A stretch of DNA of 64,000 nucleotides from Aquabacterium fontiphilum (GTDB taxonomy: Bacteria > Pseudomonadota > Gammaproteobacteria > Burkholderiales > Burkholderiaceae_C): NCBI RefSeq assembly GCF_009909205.1, contig NZ_JAAAPN010000003.1, positions 292,195-356,194 of the forward strand. The letters are read 5' to 3'. Position numbers and translations under genes: made by a program. Positions 55,147-62,972 of the stretch are shown here, one piece after another; position 1 is the first letter of the stretch; every line of letters begins with the position of its first letter. Below the pieces are notes generated by a model. It was not told the DNA's origin and searched no databases. It saw only the letters and a list, made by a program, of their open reading frames with translations.

Positions 55147-57390
55147 TCAGGGGCTCGTCCGAGCCCGCAACAGGCGCAAGCCGTTGGCCACGACCAGCAA
55201 ACTGGCCCCCATGTCGGCAAACACAGCCATCCACATGGAAGCCTGCCCAAACACCGCCAGCACAAGAAACACCGCTTTGATGCCCAGTGCCAGGGAAATG
55301 TTTTGCCACAGCACAGCATGGGTCAAACGAGACAAACGAATCAACTCAGGAATGCGGCGCAAGTCATCGTTCATGATGACCACATCGGCAGCCTCCATGG
55401 CCGTGTCGGTGCCTGCGCCGCCCATCGCAATGCCGATGTCCGCCTTGGCCAACGCAGGCGCGTCATTGATGCCGTCGCCGGTCATGGCGCTCAGCCCGTG
55501 CTCCGCCCGCAAGCGCTCGATGGCCAGCAACTTGCCTTCGGGCAGAAGGTTTCCTCGGGCGTCGTCGATACCTGCCTGCTTGGCAATTGTTTGAGCGGTT
55601 GCGCTGTTGTCCCCCGTGAGCATGACCGGGCGCACGCCAAGCGCCTTGAGTTCAGCGACAGCTTGGCGCGACGACTCTTTGATGGTGTCGGCCACAGCGA
55701 ACAACGCCAACACACCTTGATCGCTTGCGAGCAGGGTCACGCTGCGTCCTGCATGCTCTTGCGCCAGAAGTTTGGCTTCCAGTTCGGGACTGCACTGCCC
55801 TCGCTCTTCGATCAAGCGGTGGTTGCCCAGCACATAGGCCGTGGCTTGACGACGCCCCCGTACGCCTCGCCCCGGCAGCGCCTCGAAGCTTTCAAACTCC
55901 CAGGGCGCCGCCGCCAGGCCTTGGGCAATGGCTCGCGAGACTGGGTGATCTGATCGGGATGCCAAGCCAGAGGCCAACTGGGCGATGGCATCTCGATCAC
56001 CCTGCAGGGCCTCCCACACCACCAACTTCGGCTTGCCTTCTGTGATGGTGCCCGTTTTGTCCAGCGCGATCACACGCAGATTGCGCGCATCTTCCAGGTA
56101 AGCCCCCCCCTTGATCAGGATTCCTCGGCGAGCTGCGGCAGCCAGTGCGCTGACCACGGTTACCGGCGTCGAAATCACCAAGGCGCACGGGCAGGCGATG
56201 ACCAGCAGCACCAGCGCTTTGTAGAGCGCCTGCATCCAACCCCAGCCCATCAGCCATGGTGTCAACACAGCGACCGCCACGGCAATCACAAACACGGCTG
56301 GTGTGTACAAAGCCGCAAAGCGATCAACAAATCGCTGGGTGGCCGCGCGCGTGCCTTGAGCCTCTTCGACCGCATGGATGATGCGTGCAAGGGTCGTGTT
56401 CGACGCAGACGCCGTCACCTTGAAGACAATCTCGCCAGTTTCGTTGATGGTGCCAGCAAACACCGAGTCTCCAGCTTCCTTGTCGACCGGGATGCTTTCT
56501 CCTGTGACGGGTGCCTGGTTGATCGCGCTGTTGCCCTGAGTCACGGTGCCATCCAACGGCACACGCTCGCCTGGCCGTATGCGAACCAGACTGCCCAGTT
56601 CAACCTGCTCGACAGGCACCACCGACCACTGTCCATCTACCTGTTGCACCATCGCCTGATGCGGTGCCAGATCCAGCAAGCCTTTGATGGCGTTGCGTGC
56701 CCGATCAACCGACCGTGCCTCGATCAACTCCGCGATGGCGTAAAGGGCCATCACCATGGCTGCTTCGGGCCATTGACCAATGACGAACGCACCGGAAACG
56801 GCCACGGTCATCAAGGCGTTGATGTTGAGCTTGCCTTGGCGCAAAGCCCACAAGCCTTTGCGGTAGGTGCCCAGACCAGCCAGCGCGATGGCACCTGCTG
56901 CGACCGCAAGACCGATCGCCTTGAACAAGGCAGTATCAGGCGCGAAAAAGCCGATGCACTCCGCTGCAATGGCCAGGCCCAAAGCCCAGATCAGCCTAGA
57001 CCAACCCTCACTTCCACTGTGCTCATCATGGGCATTGTGTTCGTTAGGTGTTTTGGCCTGCGGTGCAGGCAGAGGTTGGGGATCAAACCCCGCTTTGCGA
57101 ATGGCTTGCAGTGCCTGGCGCAACGCCTGCTCCGTGGCCTGGATGCCCAGCGTCCGAGCGCTCAGTTGAAACCTAAGTGCCCTGATGCCTGGGATGGCAT
57201 CCACAGCGCGGCGGATTTCCGCTTCCTCTGAGGAACAGTCCATGGAGGCGATGCGGAACATGGTCCACCCAGCGTCCGGGGGGTTGGGCGAGATCACCGC
57301 CGCAGTGGATGCCCCCGTGCATCCGCAACTGTGATTCTCGCAAGCTGAGGGGCTGGTGGTTTCGGGCGATGTGGTACGTGGCGTGGTCAT
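55147..57390 (-). CDS. cadA: Zn/Cd/Pb-exporting P1B-type ATPase (CadA/ZntA family), second copy
   Basis: The 747-residue pump exports divalent soft metals from the cytoplasm. It has a Cys/His N-terminus (CENHSCGC), a degenerate HMA domain with MDCSSEE (Cys52), TGES, CPC (IACPCALVISTP), DKTGTITEG, SDHP and [10 protein letters not shown]. It is divergent from a CadR-like gene, with a fitting operator between, so Cd/Pb/Zn induction is well supported. It is a distinct paralogue of the ATPase at 907. Confidence 0.93.
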   Translation of the reverse strand: MTTPRTTSPETTSPSACENHSCGCTGASTAAVISPNPPDAGWTMFRIASMDCSSEEAEIRRAVDAIPGIRALRFQLSARTLGIQATEQALRQALQAIRKAGFDPQPLPAPQAKTPNEHNAHDEHSGSEGWSRLIWALGLAIAAECIGFFAPDTALFKAIGLAVAAGAIALAGLGTYRKGLWALRQGKLNINALMTVAVSGAFVIGQWPEAAMVMALYAIAELIEARSVDRARNAIKGLLDLAPHQAMVQQVDGQWSVVPVEQVELGSLVRIRPGERVPLDGTVTQGNSAINQAPVTGESIPVDKEAGDSVFAGTINETGEIVFKVTASASNTTLARIIHAVEEAQGTRAATQRFVDRFAALYTPAVFVIAVAVAVLTPWLMGWGWMQALYKALVLLVIACPCALVISTPVTVVSALAAAARRGILIKGGAYLEDARNLRVIALDKTGTITEGKPKLVVWEALQGDRDAIAQLASGLASRSDHPVSRAIAQGLAAAPWEFESFEALPGRGVRGRRQATAYVLGNHRLIEERGQCSPELEAKLLAQEHAGRSVTLLASDQGVLALFAVADTIKESSRQAVAELKALGVRPVMLTGDNSATAQTIAKQAGIDDARGNLLPEGKLLAIERLRAEHGLSAMTGDGINDAPALAKADIGIAMGGAGTDTAMEAADVVIMNDDLRRIPELIRLSRLTHAVLWQNISLALGIKAVFLVLAVFGQASMWMAVFADMGASLLVVANGLRLLRARTSP

Positions 57391-57397
57391 GACCGCA

Positions 57398-57427
57398 TTT
57401 GAAACCCTGAAGTAGGTACAGAGTCAA
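57398..57427 (-). promoter_or_regulatory. CadR/ZntR/PbrR-type promoter-operator
   Basis: On the minus strand: TTGACT (-35, 57422-57427), a 19-bp spacer and TCAAAT (-10, 57397-57402). The spacer holds the dyad ACTCTG-N9-CAGGGT (57404-57424) characteristic of Zn/Cd/Pb MerR-family regulators. It drives the ATPase toward the left, and the regulator gene starts 42 bp to the right. Confidence 0.8.
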
Positions 57428-57468
57428 GCGATAACATGGGCATATCTGCGCACCAACAGGAACCCGCC

Positions 57469-57921
57469 ATGAAAATAGGTGACTTGTCAGCCCAGTCTGG
57501 CACCCCTGTGGAAACGATTCGCTTCTACGAGCGCGAAGGCCTGCTCCCAAAGCCTTCGCGCACCACCAGCAACTACCGCATCTATGGAGGGCCCCACGTC
57601 GAGCGCCTGGCCTTCATTCGCCACTGCCGATCACTGGACATGGCCCTGGATGAAATTCGGGCTCTGCTGGCGCTCCAAGCAGCCCCCAACGAAAGTTGTG
57701 AGGCCGTGAACAACGTGCTGGATGAGCATATCGAACATGTGGCCCAACGGATTCGAGAGCTGACCGCCTTGAAAAAACAACTGGTGGCCCTGCGGGGGCA
57801 ATGTGCTCAGGCAAAAGACGTGGCGCATTGCGGCATCTTGAGTGGGCTTGGCCAGGGGGAGACTCTTGAGCAGCCAACAGCTCGACAACATGTCTCAGCA
57901 AGCCACGGCAAACGCCGTTGA
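57469..57921 (+). CDS. cadR: Cd(II)/Pb(II)-responsive MerR-family regulator (CadR-like)
   Basis: The 150-residue regulator has the MerR winged helix (MKIGDLSAQSGTPVETIRFY, EREGLL) and the three cysteines of CadR/PbrR: Cys77 (NESCEAV), Cys112 (RGQCAQ) and Cys121 (AHCGIL). It should twist the 19-bp-spaced promoter next to it to activate cadA on metal binding. ATG 57469 gives the canonical start; the frame is open to 57436. Confidence 0.92.
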   Translation: MKIGDLSAQSGTPVETIRFYEREGLLPKPSRTTSNYRIYGGPHVERLAFIRHCRSLDMALDEIRALLALQAAPNESCEAVNNVLDEHIEHVAQRIRELTALKKQLVALRGQCAQAKDVAHCGILSGLGQGETLEQPTARQHVSASHGKRR

Positions 57922-58137
57922 AGACCTTTACTGCATGGCTTGAACCATGATCAAGGAAAACGCGTGAGGCACGTGTAGTCGGCTGATCGATAAGAGGCAG
58001 AGCAGTAGGCCTGCTTCAAACCTGACCTTGAAGGTGACTCGATGATAACGGCGGCGCCCAGCGTCCTCCCTGCGCAGCCTGTTGAACCGAGGGGTAACCC
58101 TTATCGGAAGGCGGGAGTTTTTGCACCGAAACCGAGA
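57922..58137. other. Gene-free border stretch
   Basis: No supported gene, hairpin or repeat is seen. It marks the transition from the metal island to a strip of gene remnants. Confidence 0.5.
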
Positions 58138-58500
58138 TCACCCCGGGAAGAAGTTGGTCGTGTCTCCCGGGGTCAGCAGTGGTATAGACCAGCCCCCGGA
58201 GACAGGGTTGCGGTGCCAAATCACATTGGCGGCATCAAGTCCTTTGGCAAACGCCAGTTCTTCCGTACCCAACTTTCCATACTGCGGATAGAGACTGTTG
58301 GCGAACTTGACAGCGCCTTCCTTCACGACCCGTATCGGGCCAAACGTGAACGGATCATCTTCCTCGTAGATCAACTCAGAGTGTTCGTAGTAGGCCATCG
58401 CGATCTTGTCGGCCAAGTCCTTCACCGCTTCCTCAGCATTGCTGCGCACCTGGACGCGAACGTCAAACTTCGGGTGATTGGTGTTGATGATTTTTCCGGC
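58138..58500 (-). pseudogene. C-terminal fragment of a helicase/type III restriction-like protein
   Basis: Minus-strand residues such as FDVRVQVRSNAEEAVKDLAD, SLYPQYGKLGTEELAFAKGL and NVIWHRNPVSGGWSIPLL, ending TPGDTTNFFPG, read like the C-terminal part of DEAD/DEAH-type restriction or helicase proteins, in which FFPDF usually continues. Here the frame stops after FFPG and the upstream part of the open frame (to 58812) overlaps an IS3 remnant on the other strand. The fragment is truncated at both ends. The upstream limit is approximate. Confidence 0.55.
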
Positions 58501-58526
58501 CTGAGGTGCGCGTGACCGCACCGCCA

Positions 58527-58755
58527 ATGACAACAGCCAACGAAGTCGAACGGGGTTGGTGTGTCCTCCGACGCTACACGGTGGCCGATGTGGTGAGCCG
58601 ATTGGGGCCGCACCCACAGACTTTACAAGTGGATCAAGGAGGCCATGCAGCCGGCTAAAGGGCGCCATGGCCAGCTGCCCCAAGCAAAAGAGTTGCGTCG
58701 ACTGAAGGCCGAACTCAAGCGCGTGACCAAGCCGCTCCCTGGGCATGCCAACTAG
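58527..58755 (+). pseudogene. Frameshifted IS3-type orfA remnant
   Basis: Translated from ATG 58527 the strip reads ...RRYTVADVVSRLGPHPQTL; after a frame change it continues LYKWIKEAMQPAKG and then KELRRLKAELKRVTKPLPGH before a stop. This is the helix-turn-helix and leucine-zipper part of IS3-family OrfA. The frame break and missing C-terminus make it a dead remnant. No orfB is present. Confidence 0.65.
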
Positions 58756-58934
58756 GCTTCCGAGCCATCCACGGTTCATCCAGTGCTTCAGAGCATCCAT
58801 CCAACGCCACAATCAAACAAGGTCGCATTGGGACAGTTCGATGATGAGCGCCTGTGAGAATCAAAAACTTGACCCGTGGCTCTTCGGGAGCAGTCATGCT
58901 CTTGCAAGACAACCAGTCGTTCGGGGAGACTGTT

Positions 58935-58951
58935 CCAGCAAATATTGCTGG
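58935..58951. promoter_or_regulatory. Perfect 17-bp palindrome
   Basis: CCAGCAA-ATA-TTGCTGG lies 16 bp upstream of ATG 58968. It could be an operator or a recombination site; nothing else identifies it. Confidence 0.35.
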
Positions 58952-58967
58952 CTGGATCATTAGCACC

Positions 58968-59264
58968 ATGACCAAATCTGAAGAAAAGCTGCTCTACGCT
59001 GAAGCACTCTCAAGCTACCGCGAATTATTTGGAAGCATGGACAGTGCTGCACGGTCGCTTTGGTTTTTCACGATGGACAAGGCCGAGATCCTTAGCTTTC
59101 CAGTGTCGGCAGGTCAGGATCCAAAAGAGGCTAGCATCCGCCACGGGGTCAAGTTGGCTGCAATGGCAGACGCCCTGGAATCACTGCTGGGACCTGGATC
59201 GATGGCCGACGAAGTGCTAGACCTTCGGCGTATGGCAAAGCAGCAGGGGTATCGCGTCAACTAA
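58968..59264 (+). CDS. Hypothetical protein
   Basis: A 98-residue soluble helical protein beginning MTKSEEKLLYAEALSSYREL, containing ESLLGPGSMADEVLDL and ending AKQQGYRVN. The frame is open back to GTG 58854, but ATG 58968 is preferred because a perfect palindrome lies just before it. Function unknown; it is an isolated accessory gene next to the recombinase module. Confidence 0.5.
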   Translation: MTKSEEKLLYAEALSSYRELFGSMDSAARSLWFFTMDKAEILSFPVSAGQDPKEASIRHGVKLAAMADALESLLGPGSMADEVLDLRRMAKQQGYRVN

Positions 59265-59286
59265 CTTGATGCCGGGAGTTCTTCAG

Positions 59287-59319
59287 CGCCTACCGATCTG
59301 CCAGGCGGACCGGTAGGCG
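59287..59319 (+). terminator. Hairpin between accessory genes
   Basis: CGCCTACCG (59287-59295) pairs perfectly with CGGTAGGCG (59311-59319). There is no T-tract. It lies between convergent genes and may end transcription of either. Confidence 0.35.
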
Positions 59320-59391
59320 AGACGAGCGGCTCAACCCGAGTGGTTAGTTGGACGCGAACGTTCGCGCGCATTTCACTCTGAGCGAGAGCCG

Positions 59392-59691
59392 CTACTTGGT
59401 CTTCTGCAAGGACTTCTCGACCTTGCTGATAAGTTCTCCGGCGGGTATCTGGAGCCCACCTGCAATGCGTAGGATCAACGCGAGTGAAGGTTGTCGCTCG
59501 CCGCGTTCCAATTTGCCGAAATAAGAACGGTCCACGTTCGCGATCAACGCGAACTGATCCTGGGCCACCCCGAGCTTCACTCTTTCATCTCGCACAACCG
59601 CACCAAAAGCAGCGGCCGCCTTCGGTTCGAAGGAGGTGGCGCGCTTGCTTGTGGCCTGGATGGCCGGTTTCGGCGGTCGGGACTGTTGCAC
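59392..59691 (-). CDS. XRE-family HTH regulator
   Basis: A 99-residue protein with a basic leader and an XRE/Cro helix-turn-helix (AFGAVVRDERVKLGVAQDQF, FGKLERGERQPSLALILRI). The start is a GTG at 59691 without a clear ribosome site. It is divergent from the gene at 59787 (95 bp between starts), an arrangement common for a repressor of its neighbour in mobile islands. Confidence 0.8.
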   Translation of the reverse strand: MQQSRPPKPAIQATSKRATSFEPKAAAAFGAVVRDERVKLGVAQDQFALIANVDRSYFGKLERGERQPSLALILRIAGGLQIPAGELISKVEKSLQKTK

Positions 59692-59786
59692 GCCGCAAGG
59701 TTGCCAATTGTGCTATGTTCTTGGCCACGGCATATATGCCTCTCACCGTTGTCCTTGCTGCGCAAACCACAGGAGAAACTCGCTCC

Positions 59787-60200
59787 ATGCCAAAACGCGT
59801 CGGTGTTCTTCCACCCACAGATCTCGACAAGCTGGCTAAGGAGGTATTGCAGGACCAACCTGCCGATGCAGCTCTGCCTTGCAACCTGTCTGATCAATGG
59901 CTCGACCTCATCAGCAGAGACCTTGACGTATGTTTCGGAGATCTAGATGCCGACAGCGAGACACCGTCTACGTCACACATGGCGGCACCGCTCGCCTTGA
60001 TCGTTCACTTGCTGTTTGGAAAGCAGGGCGGCGAGGGCGTAAAGGTCGCCTTCGAGGAGCTTGGACAGTACCTGAGCGATTTTCGTATTGAGGTTGCATT
60101 GGAACAGGTAACCCGCCGGACGAATGTCTCAGCAAACCGGGCCACGGTGCAAACGATATTCACCAAGCGCACGGTCGAGTTCGCGCACCTGGTCGATTGA
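59787..60200 (+). CDS. Hypothetical protein next to recombinase trio
   Basis: A 137-residue soluble protein beginning MPKRVGVLPPTDLDKLAKEV and ending RTVEFAHLVD. AGGAG lies about 11 nt before ATG 59787; ATG 59715 is also in frame. No domain recognised. It is convergent with the small gene of the recombinase trio and divergent from the XRE gene. Confidence 0.6.
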   Translation: MPKRVGVLPPTDLDKLAKEVLQDQPADAALPCNLSDQWLDLISRDLDVCFGDLDADSETPSTSHMAAPLALIVHLLFGKQGGEGVKVAFEELGQYLSDFRIEVALEQVTRRTNVSANRATVQTIFTKRTVEFAHLVD

Positions 60201-60238
60201 TGCCGCCAGGATGGCCTGCTGCACTCCGGATCATGTGG

Positions 60239-60700
60239 CTACTTTTTGTTCAGGCTGAGCACGTTCGCCGGAACGGGCAGGGCGCCTTGGCTATGAAGGC
60301 GATCCCGGATCTCTGCATGAGCTTCGTAGAACTTCAATAGCTTGGCCGTTCCCCCGATCTCAGCGACAGCTTGAATCATGGCCAGGTGGCTGGCGATTCT
60401 TGCAGCTTCGTTGGCTTCCAGGTGTTGAATGCGTGCTTCTAACGCTTGCAGCTTCTCCGCCGCTACAGTCGTTCCTGTCTTCTTCACAGATGCGGCGATT
60501 CGGCGAATCTCTTGCTGCTTCTGGATTGCTTCATCCAACAAAGCCTTCCGAATGACATGCCTGGTGATGTCCGAAGCACTGTTCAGCGAAGGATGTAGAC
60601 GCACAACGCCCCGAGCCGTGATGTCTTCATCACGGTCAAGCATCATCTGCAAGACTTGCCGCAGCTCATCATGCGAAGGGTCCTTTGCTTTACGCGCCAT
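60239..60700 (-). CDS. Small helical protein of the recombinase trio (GmtX-like)
   Basis: The 153-residue basic protein begins MARKAKDPSHDELRQVLQMM and contains ITARGVVRLHPSLNSASDIT, then a predicted coiled coil (QQEIRRIAASVKK, LQALEARIQHLEANEAARI). Its start overlaps the large recombinase stop by 11 bp, so they are translated together. By position (third gene after two tyrosine recombinases) and size it corresponds to GmtX of gamma-mobile-trio modules; this is inferred from layout, not from a search. Confidence 0.6.
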   Translation of the reverse strand: MARKAKDPSHDELRQVLQMMLDRDEDITARGVVRLHPSLNSASDITRHVIRKALLDEAIQKQQEIRRIAASVKKTGTTVAAEKLQALEARIQHLEANEAARIASHLAMIQAVAEIGGTAKLLKFYEAHAEIRDRLHSQGALPVPANVLSLNKK

Positions 60701-62972
60701 GAAGAACACTCTCACGTGTAGCAGGACGGGACAGATCCTGGCCGTCAGGGAAGGGGGCTTGGCCGGGGAGGGCGGCCATCAGCTTCTCCACCCCTGCGAT
60801 CCTGACGGAGGCATGCTCAATCTGATTTGCTCTACCGACTGAGCCCTCCGGCCGAGCTAATGCATGTTCTAGTGCGACCTTCAATCGACCATGCAAGGTC
60901 AAGATGTTCTTCTGGTGCTCGGGCAGATTCGTCGCTGACAAATGGCGGCAACCCGTGAAGCACTCCAGGTGCTTAGGGCAGGGGTCTACCGTGAATGAAT
61001 TCAGGCAGGTGCCATATGGCGTGGCGTGGAAACCATCAGCTTCTGCGGCAAGGAATTGCAACGCCGCCGCGTCCCCTTCATCCGCTTGGATGCGCTTGAA
61101 CTCCCGAACGATTGGGCCATTCGCGCGACCGACCTGGATCATCTTCGCGACGGTGGCAGCCTTGCTCTCGCCGATCATCAGTTCCCACTCCTCGGGCAGC
61201 GAGACTTGATCCAGTTCTTCGGCCAGACTCCGGTGATCGTATTCATAGCTTTGGGCCACGCTCCGGCGGTTGAACCGCTTCGTAATGATGGTGTCCGCTA
61301 CCCCGAGCCGGAAGAGTTCTGTGTTTTGCAGATGTCGGAACGAATGGGATTTGATGCTGAGAGCGCGATCTTCCTCGGTTCGCCCATAGATGGCGAACAA
61401 TGATCTGTCCCTCTGAGAGTCAGCCCCAAGCGCAACCTGAAGCAAAGCTGAGTCCGCGATCCCAACGGAAAACGTCAAATTGGGGTCAAGCACAGTCTGA
61501 CCACGGCCAGCCCCCACCGCTCTCTTCGGCATGAGAAACAGCATCTGCCAAGGTGCGATCGATTCGCCGTTGTCCAATGTCAGAGGCGTTAGATCAGATA
61601 GTTTGGTTGGAAGATGCTCTTTGACATAGGCCTCGACTTCACCCACCCGAAGGTACGTGCGTTGAACTCCTCGGGCCGTCACTCTGCTTCCATCCGCCGC
61701 GAGGGGCACGAGACCATCCTTCCGGCGCTCTGGTGAGAAGTATCGACTGATCGCCACGGTCAACGTCGAGGCTGGACGCTGCAGATGTGCCAGCTCAAGA
61801 AGTAGTGCAGCATCGAACGTCTCAGCGTAACGAGCAAGGCACTGTTCAACCCCATAGGGAAGGGGGGCGCGGGCCCAAACCGCGTTCCCTGTGAGCCGGA
61901 CATACATCTCCACCGAGTCGACGAGCTCCTCTTCCGAGTACATGGGAAAGATGCGGCCAGTTTCGTACTGCGCTCGAAGCGTGGCACGAAGAGGCGCCGT
62001 CAATCGCTCGACTTCTTTCAGTGTCGACTCCAGCTCGTCCCTGAAAAGCAGCGGGACAAACTGGGTGGACTCATACAGCCTGACGCTGTCCTGCTTCTCG
62101 GCAAAGTGCCGAATCATCAACGCTTCCGATACGCCTCCAATTTCACCGGCTGGGCGGCCTTCTTTGGTGACGTAACCTCGTGTGCGCTTCCAGTCCAAGG
62201 GGAGGGCAGCCACCTCGTTGATTCGAAGGCCCGTCATCAAAAGCACCTTGATCATCGCGAACCGAAGCGCATCATTCAAAGTCTTCGGGCGCTCGGTGAA
62301 TACGATGCGGATGATCTCCCAGAATGCCTTGCGCTCAGGTAGCTTCTCTTCGGCCTTACGTTCGGACAGTGTCTTCTGTTGCTTGGCGGCTCTTTCTGCG
62401 AACTTGGCGCGCCCTTTCCGATTGGCGATGGGCCGTGCCACCAAAGCTGACAAGGGGCAGGCATCGAACAGGTGAAGCGGATCTATCAAGCTTCCAACGA
62501 TCCCGCGCAACACAATGGACCGCCCACCAGATGGTTGGTCCTCATCAGAAAATGCGCACGCAAGTTGAACATCCTCAGCCGTGATGTCCCACGGCTCCTT
62601 TGATGATGTCGTAGCGAGAAATCGAAGCGCGCTGCATGCGGCAGCCACATGGCTGACGCTTTTGTGTCGGACAAGGATGTGCTCGACAGTAAAAGCTTTG
62701 ATCAGATCCTGCCAAGCTGCCGAAACAGGTTGCGGATCAAACGACATCGCCGAAGACCTCCGCAACGCCATCCGGTTGTGAGCTTCTTCCACTGTGCTAA
62801 ATGTTCTGAGCACGGCAGGCGATGGCTTGCCATCATTCGCCATCGCGCGCAAGTTCCAGGCCGAGCCCTTCAATGCGACGCCCGCATTGTCAAGTGGAAT
62901 GGCCCAGTTCAGGCCCGCCGCTACCGCCACACGCTTGCATTGCTCGATGAAGTTGATGAAGTTCTCATTCAT
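60690..62972 (-). CDS. Large tyrosine recombinase (GmtZ-like integrase)
   Basis: The 760-residue protein is about twice the size of a phage integrase. Catalytic residues can be placed: Arg250 (LLMTGLRINEVAAL), His543 and Arg546 in KSHSFRHLQNTELF, and a Tyr at 576 or 578 (VAQSYEYDH). A long insert separates the first Arg from the HxxR box. After the catalytic domain there is a four-cysteine cluster (C-x8-C-x5-C-x3-C, near residues 680-700) that may hold zinc or Fe-S. ATG 62972 overlaps the upstream gene by 8 bp; the open frame begins at 63008. It resembles GmtZ by size and order. Confidence 0.75.
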   Translation of the reverse strand: MNENFINFIEQCKRVAVAAGLNWAIPLDNAGVALKGSAWNLRAMANDGKPSPAVLRTFSTVEEAHNRMALRRSSAMSFDPQPVSAAWQDLIKAFTVEHILVRHKSVSHVAAACSALRFLATTSSKEPWDITAEDVQLACAFSDEDQPSGGRSIVLRGIVGSLIDPLHLFDACPLSALVARPIANRKGRAKFAERAAKQQKTLSERKAEEKLPERKAFWEIIRIVFTERPKTLNDALRFAMIKVLLMTGLRINEVAALPLDWKRTRGYVTKEGRPAGEIGGVSEALMIRHFAEKQDSVRLYESTQFVPLLFRDELESTLKEVERLTAPLRATLRAQYETGRIFPMYSEEELVDSVEMYVRLTGNAVWARAPLPYGVEQCLARYAETFDAALLLELAHLQRPASTLTVAISRYFSPERRKDGLVPLAADGSRVTARGVQRTYLRVGEVEAYVKEHLPTKLSDLTPLTLDNGESIAPWQMLFLMPKRAVGAGRGQTVLDPNLTFSVGIADSALLQVALGADSQRDRSLFAIYGRTEEDRALSIKSHSFRHLQNTELFRLGVADTIITKRFNRRSVAQSYEYDHRSLAEELDQVSLPEEWELMIGESKAATVAKMIQVGRANGPIVREFKRIQADEGDAAALQFLAAEADGFHATPYGTCLNSFTVDPCPKHLECFTGCRHLSATNLPEHQKNILTLHGRLKVALEHALARPEGSVGRANQIEHASVRIAGVEKLMAALPGQAPFPDGQDLSRPATRESVLHGA

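Noticed and set aside
54659..55594. Plus-strand frame spanning the CzcI-like gene and ATPase end
   Set aside because: It is antisense to the ATPase and to the CzcI-like protein, with no domain.
58042..58515. Plus-strand frame of 157 codons
   Set aside because: It lies opposite the recognisable restriction/helicase fragment and has no protein-like features of its own.
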